Below, in pieces: positions 1 to 9,428 of a stretch of DNA of 64,000 nt. The translations under genes were made by a program, and so were the position numbers. Positions within the stretch are counted from its first letter, which is position 1. Every line of letters begins with the position of its first letter. The notes below the pieces were generated by a model. The model ran no database searches. It saw only the letters and a program-made list of their open reading frames with translations, and was not told the origin of the DNA. This DNA comes from Thermanaerosceptrum fracticalcis (lineage in GTDB: Bacteria > Bacillota > Peptococcia > DRI-13), in assembly GCF_000746025.2 (NCBI RefSeq), contig NZ_CP045798.1, positions 978,501-1,042,500 of the forward strand, written 5' to 3'.

Positions 1-444
1 ATCGGTCGTAGAGAATTCAATGGTTCTACCGAAATTGCCCCCCGTATCTTCCGCCAAAATTCTTATTTTCTCCTGTTCGAGACACTTTTTCACTGCTTCT
101 GTATTACGTTCACCAATCCGCATGACGTTACTTGCCCCAGGAAAATTGAACATCTGGGCGCCACCGGCAATTTTGGCCACCAGGCGGGACTTTACAGCTC
201 CCAGTTTAACCATCTCTTCTATTAAAAGGGTAACTCCCGTATCAGCATATTTGGCTTTATTTTGTATACTGCGAGACTGGGTACTGTCGGGCAGCATAAT
301 ATGGGCCAGTCCTCCCACCTTCATAATAGGGTCCCATAAACAAACTCCCACGCATGACCCCAATCCCGTTGTAATTAACGTAAGGGGGGCCGGTGCAGCT
401 CTTAAATCGGCCATCCCCACTTTTATGGGTTCTGTCGTCATCAT
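1..444 (-). CDS. cheD: CheD, chemoreceptor glutamine deamidase (3' end outside window)
   Basis: CheD deamidates glutamines on methyl-accepting chemoreceptors and in Gram-positives also binds CheC and stimulates its CheY-P phosphatase activity. The visible 148 codons show the catalytic triad of the family: Thr25, Cys31 in a GLGSC loop and His48 in LAHIMLP. Their spacing equals that known for Thermotoga CheD (T21, C27, H44). The ATG at 444 overlaps the cheC stop in an ATGA junction, so the two are translationally coupled. The gene is cut by the window edge at position 1, so the C-terminal few residues are missing. It is the last visible gene of the flagellar/chemotaxis operon. Confidence 0.93.
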   Translation of the reverse strand, partial: MMTTEPIKVGMADLRAAPAPLTLITTGLGSCVGVCLWDPIMKVGGLAHIMLPDSTQSRSIQNKAKYADTGVTLLIEEMVKLGAVKSRLVAKIAGGAQMFNFPGASNVMRIGERNTEAVKKCLEQEKIRILAEDTGGNFGRTIEFSTTD

Positions 445-1055
445 AACACTCCCAGCGTACGCAATAATAACTCCAAGGTTTTGGGTTCGGGTAATAAAAA
501 GAAGTGCCCGTTGATATGCCTTTCTTGTTCAATAAACACGTTTTCTATGACTAAGGCATAGTCGCTAAATTCACCTATTTGCTGGAGAACATCGCCCAGG
601 ATGGCTCCGGCCATATCAATGGCCAGGGCGGGAACCGAGGGCGAATACACTTGCTGCGTAAAAGCGGAAAGGGCATTGAGGTAAGAACCGGCCAAAATAT
701 TGACGATTTCTTTGAGGGCCGAAAAATGCATCTCATTTAAATCCTGAGTAGTTCCCAGGGGTTGTCCGAAAATGAGGTCGATAAAAAAATACACCTGATC
801 TTTAGGAATGAGAAAGAGAATCCCCATGGGTGATTCTCCGTCCACCCTCATGTAGCCGCCGGCAACTTCTGATTCCGCCCCGCCAAGATAATTCATAATC
901 TGATTAAAGGGGGCAATATTGGCTTTGGGAACGCTCATATCAATTTTTCTCCCCAGCATGAGAGAAAGAGAAGTGGCGGCATTACCGGCTCCAATATTGC
1001 TGATTTCTTTAAGGGCATCGAGCTGAATGGCATTGAGCTCACTAAAGTCTTTCAT
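441..1055 (-). CDS. cheC: CheC, CheY-P phosphatase
   Basis: CheC dephosphorylates CheY-P and is tuned by CheD binding, giving adaptation in Firmicutes chemotaxis. The 204-residue product has the two pseudo-symmetric CheC signatures: EISNIGAGNAAT near residues 17-28 and EIVNILAGSYLNA near residues 104-116. Each supplies the E-x2-N active-site pair, with a proline about 22-25 residues later. Length fits the family. It lies directly after cheW with a short gap and overlaps cheD by four bases. The CheC-like folds of FliY are encoded further upstream in the same operon, but this stand-alone gene lacks a FliN domain. Confidence 0.95.
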   Translation of the reverse strand: MKDFSELNAIQLDALKEISNIGAGNAATSLSLMLGRKIDMSVPKANIAPFNQIMNYLGGAESEVAGGYMRVDGESPMGILFLIPKDQVYFFIDLIFGQPLGTTQDLNEMHFSALKEIVNILAGSYLNALSAFTQQVYSPSVPALAIDMAGAILGDVLQQIGEFSDYALVIENVFIEQERHINGHFFLLPEPKTLELLLRTLGVL

Positions 1056-1071
1056 TTTATCGCTCCTATCC

Positions 1072-1533
1072 TCATTGCTGCTCTATACTGAAATCCAATA
1101 CTCTATCTAAATCAAGGATAATCAGCAGGCGATCGGCGATTTTACCAATTCCTTTGACAAATTGATCATTTATGCCTCCGACACTTTGGGGTTTTTCTAT
1201 TTGCTCAAAAGAAAGGCGTATTACTTCCGTAACCAGATCTACGGTAAGACCAACAGTCACGTCTTCCAGGCGAAAAACAATGATTCGGGCGGTATCAGTG
1301 GTTTCTACCTGGGGAAGATTAAAACGCTTGTGGGAATCAATAACAGGTATGACCGTGCCCCGTAAATTGATAACACCCTTAACAAAGGGAGGAGCCTTGG
1401 GAACCCGTGTGATATGTGTCCAGCGTATGATTTCCTGTACAGCTAAAATGTCGACAGCATATTCTTCGTTCCCCAATTTAAAGGCCACCAGTTGAATTTC
1501 ATCTGCTATATTCCCTTGATTCTTATCATTCAT
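1072..1533 (-). CDS. cheW: CheW, chemotaxis coupling protein
   Basis: CheW links chemoreceptors to the kinase CheA in the polar signalling array. The product (153 residues from the chosen start) is a single CheW/SH3-like domain with typical strings such as FKLGNEEYAVDI, VPKAPPFVKGVINLRG and IPVID. An upstream in-frame ATG exists at 1569. The start at 1533 is preferred because TAAGGAGGA lies about eight bases before it and the protein then begins close to the domain. It sits between cheA and cheC, as in many Clostridia. Confidence 0.94.
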   Translation of the reverse strand: MNDKNQGNIADEIQLVAFKLGNEEYAVDILAVQEIIRWTHITRVPKAPPFVKGVINLRGTVIPVIDSHKRFNLPQVETTDTARIIVFRLEDVTVGLTVDLVTEVIRLSFEQIEKPQSVGGINDQFVKGIGKIADRLLIILDLDRVLDFSIEQQ

Positions 1534-1546
1534 GAGAAAATCCTCC

Positions 1547-3544
1547 TTAGAATAAAGTCCCGATATCAAGAATTAAGGAAACTTTGCCATCACCCAGAAT
1601 GGAGGCACCGGCTATACCCGGTAAACCGGTGAGTAACTTGCCCAGGGAATTGATGACGATCTCCTGCTGTCCAATGAGTTCATCAACTACTAAGCCCACC
1701 TGCTGCTCACCTTTTCTCACGACAACCACATACAGCTCATGCTGTTCCTTATGGCCGGGTACTGCCAGGAGATTTTTAATAAATAATAGGGGCAGGACTT
1801 TACCTCTTAAAACCATGACCTTTTGTCCCTGAATATTTTTGATATGATCTGCTTCCAGGTTAGTCGTTTCATCAATATTGCCAAGAGGTATGGCAAAGGT
1901 TTCCTCTTGTACCTTGACCAATAAGGACTGGATAATGGCAAGGGTTAAGGGAAGTTTAATCACAAATTTAGTACCTTGGCTCTGTTTCGTTTCTAAATGA
2001 ACTTGCCCACTTAAGGCCTGAATCCTACTCTTAACCACATCGAGGCCCACACCGCGGCCTGAGATATCCGTAATAGTTTGAGCCGTAGAAAAACCCGGTT
2101 CAAAGACAAGATTGACAATGGCCTGGTCATCCATATTTTCTACCTGGGCAGGCGTAACCAGGCCGTTCTTAAGGGCCATTTCCCTTACCGCATTGACATT
2201 AATACCCTTACCGTCATCCTCTACCACAATCACCACCTGGTTTCCTTCATGGCGCGCCGCCAGTTTTAACATTCCTTCCCTATTTTTGTTGGCCTTGACC
2301 CTTTCTTCGGGAGATTCCAGGCCATGGTCGATGGCATTGCGAATCAAATGAACCAGGGGATCACCAATTTCGTCAATCACTGTACGGTCTAATTCAGTTT
2401 CCTTTCCTTCCAGGATAAGGTTTACTTCTTTACCTAATTCTTTGGCTAAATCCCGCACCATCCGGGGAAATCTGTTAAACACTTGTTCAATTGAGACCAT
2501 TCGCACATTTTGTACCACGTTTTGCAGGTCTGTGGCAATCCGGTCAATCTGTTCAATGGTTTCATTCAATCCCATGGTGTTATTGGTTAAATGAATTTGT
2601 TCCAGGCGGGTTTTGTTAATGACTAATTCACCGACGAGACTCATCAGTTTGTCTAAACGCCCAATATCTACCCTTACCGTCTGGTGTATTCTCTGTTTTT
2701 TATTGTTATTTATTTTATTTTCCTCTTTGACGATGTTGTTATTGCTATTGGTTCCTGGAATTTCTTCATAGGGCTGAGAACTGGGTTTATACGAACCAAG
2801 GGGAGTAATGTTGGCCAGTTTTACTTCAGAGATGACATCCAGCTGGGTTTTGATTTCAGTTTCTTTCTGGTGTGTAACAAGGACAACGGTAATGTGGTTA
2901 TCGAACTTTTCGTCTTCAATATCCTGCACACTGGGGCGGGAGGCAATAATCTCACCGACAGTTTCCAGGTTGCGAAAAACCATAAAGGCCCTGACGCCTT
3001 TCATTAAACACTGCTCATCAATATGGATTTGCAGCTGGTAGGCATGATAGCCCTTTTCTAAGGCGGCATTAATTAAATTCTTTTCATATTCATTAAACTG
3101 AATAGAGACATCTGCCGTGGGGGCAGGGGATTCTACATTTTGTTTTATGAGCGCATGTTTACTCTCGCCTTTTTCCAAAAGAGCCAAGCCTGCTGCCAGT
3201 TGGCCAATGGCTGTTTGAGGTTCCCTTCCTTCTCTAATGCTGCCCACCATTTCTTCCAGGGCATCGACACATTGAAAGAGGGTATCAATAATTTCCGGGC
3301 TTAAAGACAACTTTCTTTCCCGTAACTTATCCAGGAGGTTTTCCATTTGGTGCGTCAATTGTGCAATGGAATTATATCCCATGGTTGCCGACATGCCTTT
3401 TAAGGTGTGGGCTGCGCGGAAAATTTCATCCAGCAGGTCTAACCTTTCCGGATTATTCTCCAGAGCAAGCAGGCTTTGGTTTAGGTTTTGTAAATGTTCC
3501 AGGGATTCTTCCAAAAATAAGTCTAAGTATTGATTCATATCCAT
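1547..3544 (-). CDS. cheA: CheA, chemotaxis histidine kinase
   Basis: CheA autophosphorylates in response to receptor state and passes phosphate to CheY and CheB. The 665-residue protein shows an N-terminal HPt domain with phospho-acceptor His46 in AAHTLKGM. A variable region that may bind response regulators follows, then a dimerisation helix pair. The HATPase domain has LIRNAIDHGLESPEER (N box), DDGKGI (G1) and GRGVGLDVV (G2). A C-terminal CheW-like regulatory domain completes it. The ATG at 3544 is chosen over one at 3559 because GGAGGT sits just upstream of it. It lies between cheB and cheW. Confidence 0.96.
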   Translation of the reverse strand: MDMNQYLDLFLEESLEHLQNLNQSLLALENNPERLDLLDEIFRAAHTLKGMSATMGYNSIAQLTHQMENLLDKLRERKLSLSPEIIDTLFQCVDALEEMVGSIREGREPQTAIGQLAAGLALLEKGESKHALIKQNVESPAPTADVSIQFNEYEKNLINAALEKGYHAYQLQIHIDEQCLMKGVRAFMVFRNLETVGEIIASRPSVQDIEDEKFDNHITVVLVTHQKETEIKTQLDVISEVKLANITPLGSYKPSSQPYEEIPGTNSNNNIVKEENKINNNKKQRIHQTVRVDIGRLDKLMSLVGELVINKTRLEQIHLTNNTMGLNETIEQIDRIATDLQNVVQNVRMVSIEQVFNRFPRMVRDLAKELGKEVNLILEGKETELDRTVIDEIGDPLVHLIRNAIDHGLESPEERVKANKNREGMLKLAARHEGNQVVIVVEDDGKGINVNAVREMALKNGLVTPAQVENMDDQAIVNLVFEPGFSTAQTITDISGRGVGLDVVKSRIQALSGQVHLETKQSQGTKFVIKLPLTLAIIQSLLVKVQEETFAIPLGNIDETTNLEADHIKNIQGQKVMVLRGKVLPLLFIKNLLAVPGHKEQHELYVVVVRKGEQQVGLVVDELIGQQEIVINSLGKLLTGLPGIAGASILGDGKVSLILDIGTLF

Positions 3545-3560
3545 AAATAACACCTCCATT

Positions 3561-4622
3561 TTATCTCAGGGCTTGTACAATTCTCTCTGCTATCTCCTGA
3601 ACGGGCACTTCATAATCAACAGCACCCAACTGCATAGCGGCTTTGGGCATACCGTAAACGACGCATGTTTCAGGGCTTTCTCCTATATTAATGGCACCTG
3701 CCTTTTTGAGGGCCAGCATTCCCTGGGCACCATCATGGCCCATGCCCGTCATAATCACACCAACCTTTGGGGCATTAATCCTGGCTACAGAGTGCATGAG
3801 GACATCGACTGAGGGCCTGTGGCCATTGACATTTGGTCCTTGATGTAAATGGATAAATAATTTTTCCTGTCTTGGCAGCACTTCCATGTGGTAATTACCC
3901 GGCGCTATGTAAGCAAAACCGTTTTTTACCTCATCTCCCTCTTCTGCTTCTTTGATTGCTAAGGGTGAAATGGAATCCAAGCGCTGCGCCAGAGATTTGG
4001 TGAAACCCGGGGGCATATGCTGGACAATAAACAGGGCCGCATTTAAGTCGGCTGGTATCCTGCTGATCACCTCGTGTAACGCTTTAGGTCCACCGGTAGA
4101 TGTACCGATGGCTACCAGGGTAAAGACGTTAGGGGAGAAGGTTCTGTTTATATAATTCTTTTTCTGCAAGCCTAAGGAATCTTGCCGGCAGTTTTTGCAT
4201 TTATGCCGCGGTATTTCCGCGGCCATTCTTATTTTATTGTTGATTTCTTCTTTGGATTTGCCTATATCTAAAGAAATAGACCCTCCCGGTTTGGCTAAAA
4301 AATCAACTGCCCCTCTTTCCAGGGCACTGATGGTAGCACTGGCTCCTGCCCTGGTTAAGGCAGACAGCATGATCACCGGTACAGGGTACTGTTCCATGAT
4401 TTTCTCAAGGGTAGAAAGCCCGTCCAGCACCGGCATCTCCACATCCAGGGTAATGACGTCAGGTTGCAGGGTTAAAGCCTTCTGTAATGCTTCCTCACCG
4501 TTACGGGCTGTTCCCACCACTTCGAGGTCTGAATCGCTGTTGATGATATCGCTCAAAACTTTCCGCATGAAAGCTGAATCATCGGCCACCAAAACCCGTA
4601 TCTTTTCCCCTGTATTATGCAA
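3561..4622 (-). CDS. cheB: CheB, receptor methylesterase / glutamine deamidase
   Basis: CheB removes methyl groups from chemoreceptors when phosphorylated by CheA. It has an N-terminal receiver domain with phospho-acceptor Asp60 in ITLDVEMP. The C-terminal esterase domain carries the Ser-His-Asp triad at S175 (GTSTGGP), H202 (QHMPPG) and D297 (GMGHDG). Length of 353 is typical. The interdomain linker contains an unusual HKCKNC pair of cysteines near residues 140-145. The stop of the PilZ gene upstream is immediately adjacent to its start. Confidence 0.96.
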   Translation of the reverse strand: MHNTGEKIRVLVADDSAFMRKVLSDIINSDSDLEVVGTARNGEEALQKALTLQPDVITLDVEMPVLDGLSTLEKIMEQYPVPVIMLSALTRAGASATISALERGAVDFLAKPGGSISLDIGKSKEEINNKIRMAAEIPRHKCKNCRQDSLGLQKKNYINRTFSPNVFTLVAIGTSTGGPKALHEVISRIPADLNAALFIVQHMPPGFTKSLAQRLDSISPLAIKEAEEGDEVKNGFAYIAPGNYHMEVLPRQEKLFIHLHQGPNVNGHRPSVDVLMHSVARINAPKVGVIMTGMGHDGAQGMLALKKAGAINIGESPETCVVYGMPKAAMQLGAVDYEVPVQEIAERIVQALR

Positions 4623-5294
4623 TCATAGCAGCCCCCTTTTTCTCAGCTCTATTTGGCGTTGGAAAACATATTTAATAATACGACCCCTGGCCTTTTCTGA
4701 AATACATGTAAATTTTATACCAACAAAATATCGCTGGATTCCACTTGCGTCTGTTTCCAGACTGAGCCATGCCACTTTGCCACGGGCCCTGATTTCCTCA
4801 TTTTCCAGAGTAAAAGCAATATCAACCTCATTACCTTTAACAAGTTTGGGGGACTTTGTAAAAATCAGCATCACGCCGCCACCACTGATATCCCTGGTCA
4901 CGCATTTTATTTCCTGGTAACCAAAATGGTGATGCACAAAACTTACGACAGCCTCCAGGCTTACAGGCACCCGGACAAAATCCCGCTGTTGTATTTTATT
5001 AATTTTACCGGGAATGGCCAGGTGCAATAAGGGGATACGGGAATTGCTTCTATTGATAACTTTAGTTGTGAAGTTATAAGCGGCAGAATTATCCCACAGT
5101 ATAATGTTCAGAGTTGTATCAACGCAAACAGGAATGGTCACCCTGTCTCTGATGGGTGCAACGACAATTATTTCCGTTTCGCCGATATTCTCCACGCGGC
5201 TAGGGTACCGTTCTGTTTCACCGGTTTCATCCCTTACTTCAATTTGTATCAGTTGATTGACCTTGAGCACCTTCGTAATATCCATGCCGCTCAC
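4623..5294 (-). CDS. YcgR/YpfA-type PilZ protein, c-di-GMP flagellar brake
   Basis: PilZ proteins of this type bind cyclic di-GMP and slow or stop the flagellar motor. The 223-residue product has an N-terminal YcgR-like beta domain (about 1-100). A C-terminal PilZ domain has the c-di-GMP signature RDFVRVP near residue 105 and DISGGG (the D-x-S-x-x-G motif) near residue 140. Its place between flhG and cheB inside the flagellar operon supports a motor-control role. The brake function is inferred from family knowledge and context. Confidence 0.9.
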   Translation of the reverse strand: MSGMDITKVLKVNQLIQIEVRDETGETERYPSRVENIGETEIIVVAPIRDRVTIPVCVDTTLNIILWDNSAAYNFTTKVINRSNSRIPLLHLAIPGKINKIQQRDFVRVPVSLEAVVSFVHHHFGYQEIKCVTRDISGGGVMLIFTKSPKLVKGNEVDIAFTLENEEIRARGKVAWLSLETDASGIQRYFVGIKFTCISEKARGRIIKYVFQRQIELRKRGLL

Positions 5295-5304
5295 CTATTT
5301 TCAT

Positions 5305-6192
5305 CTATTTCAAAAAGTTTGCAACCTTATGAAAGAAGCCTTTCACGCCATGGTAAAGGGGAGGTTTATACTCCTGGTTACAAATTTTTGCCGCCATTAA
5401 ATAAATGTCATGGGTAGCCTGTGTGTGGGGAAAAGCAAGAGCAAAAGGCTGCTGCTCTCTGACAGCCTGAGCTACTTTGGGATCTTCATTGATATACCCC
5501 AAAAAATCTAAAGAATACTTCAGGAAGCGATTTACAACTATTTTCAGTTTATTATAGGCAACATTGGCTTCGGCAGAAGAAAAAACCCTGTTCACCACGA
5601 GATTAACTTTACCCTGATAGCGCTGCTGGCGAATAGTTTTAATAAGCCCATAGGCATCAGTAAGGGCTGTAGGCTCAGGAGTGGTAATTACGATGATTTC
5701 ATCGGCCGCCAGGGCAAAGCTTAAGACACTGCGGGAAAGCCCCGCACCTGTGTCAATGAGGAGAATATCCGCATCTCCTTCCAGTTGGCTCAGCTTGGCA
5801 AGAAAATGTTCCAGCTGCCAGTCCTTTAAATTGGCTAATTCATGCATGCCGGAACCACCGGGGATAATTTTCACACCTTTGGGTCCCTCGCACAGGATTT
5901 CCTTGATGGTTTGTTCCCCCGCCATGACGTGAGCCAGATTATAGGCGGGGGATATCCCCAAAATTACATCTATATTGGCCAGGCCCAAATCCGCATCTAA
6001 AATGATTACCTTCTGTCCCAATTCACATAAGGCAATGCCTAAGTTTACCGTGAAATTGGACTTACCTACCCCGCCCTTACCGCTGGTAACCGTTATGACT
6101 CTGGTTATCTTTGTCTCACCATTTATCTGGGCCTGTAAATTGCTTTTCATACGCTGCGCTAATAAACGTAGATTTTCGGCCTGATTGTTCAT
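5305..6192 (-). CDS. flhG: FlhG (YlxH/FleN), MinD-like ATPase controlling flagellar number
   Basis: FlhG is a ParA/MinD-superfamily ATPase that works with the GTPase FlhF to set the number and place of flagella. It has the deviant Walker A motif TSGKGGVGKSNF near residues 36-47, the switch string ILDADLGLANIDV and the D-x-G-A-G motif LIDTGAGLSR. The 295-residue length is typical. It starts six bases after flhF, in the conserved flhA-flhF-flhG order. A C-terminal amphipathic segment (KGFFHKVANFL) could be the membrane targeting sequence. Confidence 0.94.
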   Translation of the reverse strand: MNNQAENLRLLAQRMKSNLQAQINGETKITRVITVTSGKGGVGKSNFTVNLGIALCELGQKVIILDADLGLANIDVILGISPAYNLAHVMAGEQTIKEILCEGPKGVKIIPGGSGMHELANLKDWQLEHFLAKLSQLEGDADILLIDTGAGLSRSVLSFALAADEIIVITTPEPTALTDAYGLIKTIRQQRYQGKVNLVVNRVFSSAEANVAYNKLKIVVNRFLKYSLDFLGYINEDPKVAQAVREQQPFALAFPHTQATHDIYLMAAKICNQEYKPPLYHGVKGFFHKVANFLK

Positions 6193-6198
6193 AACTGG

Positions 6199-7359
6199 TT
6201 ACTCCTTTACCAACAATTGAGCAAGTTTGATGGGGTCGGCTATCTCAATATCATCAGGAATATTCTGCCCCGTTGTAAAATAAGAAAGGGGGAGCTTGCT
6301 GCGGCAGGCTATGTTATAGATAGGGCCAAAGCTGGATGTTTCATCCAATTTGGTGAAAATCAAACGGTTGATATTTAAATCCAGATAGGTATTGATGATC
6401 TCCAGCATATCCTGGTATTTGGCCGTACTGGAAAGTACTAGAAAAGTATGATCAGGATTGGCTATTTCCAGGTAACTTTTTAGTTCCGTAATCTGCATGA
6501 CATTTTTATGGCTGCGTCCCGCCGTATCCAGGAAAATAATATCTTTATCCGTAAGCTCCCCGAGACATTCTCGTAAATTTTGCGGGGTAAACACAACCCT
6601 AACGGGTACACCCATAATTTCTCCTACTGTTTTTAACTGCTCCACAGCTGCGATACGATAAGTATCGACCGTAACCAGAGCCACCTTTTTGCGTTCCATA
6701 ATGGCATACATGGCGGCCAGTTTGGCGATGGTAGTGGTTTTGCCCACACCGGTAGGACCTACCAGAGCACAGAGTAAAGGTCTCTTTTGCCTGTCTTTTC
6801 CTAAGGCAATGGGTTTACTTTTTTTGAGAGATTTCAAAATATTGGTTAAGAAAATATGCTCTAACTGTTCCGGTGTAAGCTGGGGCTGCAGGGTTACTTG
6901 CTGCAGCATTGTTTTTACAATTTTCCTGGCGATTTTATCTTCAACTTCTTGTTTGATTAGACGCTGGTATAAATTCTGTCCTAGCCTGGGAAACTGGGGC
7001 ATTTGAGCGACCTGCTCAATTTGCTCTACCATCTCCTGCATTAAATCTTTCATTTCTTTTAATTCATAAGTGAGAAGTGAGGAGGTCTTGACCAGGGGCA
7101 CGCTTGGGTTTGTTTCGGAGTCGCTCCTGTCTTCATCCCTGGTTACCAAGGATTTGGCAACCTGAAATACCGGCTGCAGATTAGGTTTAGGCTGTTCCAG
7201 GGCGGCCGTCACTTCCACATAGTTTTTGGCAAAAAGCCCCAGGAATCCCCCTTCTTTAAAGTGGCGAGTATGAAGAATGACAGCATCATTACCCATTTCG
7301 TTTTTAACCTTTGCCATGGCTTCCTGCATATTTGTGGCCACGAAACGTTTAACCCGCAT
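6199..7359 (-). CDS. flhF: FlhF, SRP-type GTPase for flagellar placement
   Basis: FlhF is one of the three SRP GTPases (with Ffh and FtsY) and recruits the first flagellar components. The 386-residue protein has a basic N-terminal B domain, a middle N-like helical region and a C-terminal NG GTPase domain. The latter shows [15 protein letters not shown] (P-loop), VDTYRIAAVEQL, DTAGRS and TKLDE. The start directly follows the flhA stop (adjacent bases), so coupling is expected. Partner flhG follows. Confidence 0.95.
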   Translation of the reverse strand: MRVKRFVATNMQEAMAKVKNEMGNDAVILHTRHFKEGGFLGLFAKNYVEVTAALEQPKPNLQPVFQVAKSLVTRDEDRSDSETNPSVPLVKTSSLLTYELKEMKDLMQEMVEQIEQVAQMPQFPRLGQNLYQRLIKQEVEDKIARKIVKTMLQQVTLQPQLTPEQLEHIFLTNILKSLKKSKPIALGKDRQKRPLLCALVGPTGVGKTTTIAKLAAMYAIMERKKVALVTVDTYRIAAVEQLKTVGEIMGVPVRVVFTPQNLRECLGELTDKDIIFLDTAGRSHKNVMQITELKSYLEIANPDHTFLVLSSTAKYQDMLEIINTYLDLNINRLIFTKLDETSSFGPIYNIACRSKLPLSYFTTGQNIPDDIEIADPIKLAQLLVKE

Positions 7360-9417
7360 TTAAATCTTCACCATCCCCACTGATTCTACCTCCAGGTGGC
7401 CGGGTATTTCATTATAAGACACTACGGGAAGACTGGGGGCTACCCGTTCGATTAGTTTGCGAAAATAAGGCCTAATTATTGGGTTAACCAAAACCACCAG
7501 TTGTTTGCCTAAATGCCCTGTTTTTTCCATAAGCCCCGTTAACTGCCGGATAATATCCTGGGCAGTGGCAGGATTTATGGCAAGATAGGTGCCATGTTCG
7601 CTCATCTTTATGCTATCCTTCACTATTTCTTCCACCCTTGGGTCCAGGGTAATACAATATAATTTACCTTCTTCATCACTATAAAGCTGGCCAATCTGCC
7701 TTGCTAATTTTTGCCGCACATATTCCGTCAAAATATCCGTATCCTTGGTGACAGTACCCCAATCTCCCAATGCTTCCAGGATAGAGACCATATCTCTAAT
7801 GGGAATGCGCTCCCTTAACAGGTTAGCAAGGACTTTATGTACATCGGCCAAGGAAAGGACATTGGGTACAACTTCCTCCACCACAGCAGGATATTCTTTT
7901 TTCACATTATCCAGTAAAACTTTTATATCTTGCCTGCTCAAGATATCCGCGGCGTTGTTTTTCAGGAACTCTGTCAAATGGGTGGCAAGTACCGAGGGAG
8001 GATCAACCACGGTAAAACCGAGGAGTTCCGCCTGCTCCCGCACTGACTCGCTGATCCATTTGGCAGGTAAGCCAAAAGCAGGTTCCCGGGTGGGTATACC
8101 CGGCAGCTCAGCGTCTCCTCCCATGGCCAGATAATGATTCAGCATTATTTCACCCCGGGCTAAAGGGACACCTTTCAATTTCAGCAAATATGTATTAGGC
8201 ACAAGCTGCATGTTATCACGTATGCGGATAGGCGGGATCACCAGGCCCAATTCCACGGCACACTGGCGCCTGATCATGACTACCCTTTCCAGAAGATCTC
8301 CCCCTTGCTGCGTATCCACTAAGGGGATCAACCCGTATCCCATTTCTAACTCTATGGGATCCAACTGGAGAAGTGAGTAGACACTGTCGGGCTTTTTGAT
8401 TTCAGCCACTTCCGCTTTCTCCGCTTCTTGGGCTTCCTCCCGGAGAATAGTCCGCTTCGCTTGATACATGATATAGGCCAAGGCAGCCAAACCAAAACCT
8501 AATAAGAAAAAGGGCAGTTTGGGCAAACCGGGAACAAGCCCCAGGAAAAGAAGGACACCGGCAGCAATAGACAGCACTTTGGGCTGGGAAAAGACTTGTG
8601 CCGTTAAATCATCCCCCAAACTGTTATCTGAAGCAGCCCGGGTCACAATAATGCCTGTGGCAGTGGACAGGAGTAATGCCGGTATCTGGCTGACCAGTCC
8701 GTCACCCACGGTGAGCAAAGTATACACTTTAGCTACCTCCGTAATACTGCCCATTTCTTTTTGGAGGAGCCCCACTGCCATGCCTCCCAGAATATTGATG
8801 ATGGTAATCACAATACCGGCAATGGCATCTCCTTTCACAAACTTACTGGCACCATCCATGGCACCATAGAAATCGGCTTCCCGTTGAATGGTCATTCTTC
8901 TTTTCCTGGCTTCATCTTCGGAAATCAGACCGGCATTTAAGTCAGCATCGATGCTCATTTGTTTACCGGGCATAGCATCCAGTGTAAACCGCGCCGCTAC
9001 CTCTGCTACACGTTCGGCACCTTTGGTGATAACAATAAATTGAATAACAATCAAAATTAAAAAGATAACCAAGCCAACAAAAGGGTTTCCTCCCACCACG
9101 AATTGACCAAATTGCTGTATCACTTCCCCGGCATTACCCTCCAGTAAGATCAAACGCGTGGAGGAAACATTTAAGGACAAACGATACAAGGTCATTACCA
9201 GAAGTAAAGAAGGAAATACGGAAAAGTCCAGGGGTTCCTTGTTGTACATAGCTACCAGGAGAATAACCAGGGAGCAGGTGATATTGAAGACCAGCAAGAC
9301 ATCGAGCAGCCGGGGATTCAGCGGAATAATCATCATGATGACCATAGCAATAATCCCTACTGCTACGATAATATCGGTATGCCGCATTAATTTATGGGTT
9401 AGAGGGGTTGTTGACAT
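7360..9417 (-). CDS. flhA: FlhA, flagellar type III export gate protein
   Basis: FlhA forms the nonameric export gate of the flagellar type III secretion system. The N-terminal half (about 1-330) has roughly eight hydrophobic segments. It contains the FHIPEP-family signature region, with the ARFTLDAMPGKQMSID string near residue 145. The C-terminal half is the cytoplasmic chaperone/substrate docking domain. Length 685 is typical. It lies between flhB and flhF, with a start 11 bases after the flhB stop. Confidence 0.97.
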   Translation of the reverse strand: MSTTPLTHKLMRHTDIIVAVGIIAMVIMMIIPLNPRLLDVLLVFNITCSLVILLVAMYNKEPLDFSVFPSLLLVMTLYRLSLNVSSTRLILLEGNAGEVIQQFGQFVVGGNPFVGLVIFLILIVIQFIVITKGAERVAEVAARFTLDAMPGKQMSIDADLNAGLISEDEARKRRMTIQREADFYGAMDGASKFVKGDAIAGIVITIINILGGMAVGLLQKEMGSITEVAKVYTLLTVGDGLVSQIPALLLSTATGIIVTRAASDNSLGDDLTAQVFSQPKVLSIAAGVLLFLGLVPGLPKLPFFLLGFGLAALAYIMYQAKRTILREEAQEAEKAEVAEIKKPDSVYSLLQLDPIELEMGYGLIPLVDTQQGGDLLERVVMIRRQCAVELGLVIPPIRIRDNMQLVPNTYLLKLKGVPLARGEIMLNHYLAMGGDAELPGIPTREPAFGLPAKWISESVREQAELLGFTVVDPPSVLATHLTEFLKNNAADILSRQDIKVLLDNVKKEYPAVVEEVVPNVLSLADVHKVLANLLRERIPIRDMVSILEALGDWGTVTKDTDILTEYVRQKLARQIGQLYSDEEGKLYCITLDPRVEEIVKDSIKMSEHGTYLAINPATAQDIIRQLTGLMEKTGHLGKQLVVLVNPIIRPYFRKLIERVAPSLPVVSYNEIPGHLEVESVGMVKI

Positions 9418-9428
9418 TGTTTTCTCTC

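Noticed and set aside
257-532. 91-codon minus-strand frame across the cheC-cheD junction
   Set aside because: It overlaps cheC and cheD in another frame, has a Tyr/Gly-rich nonsense composition and lacks a ribosome site.
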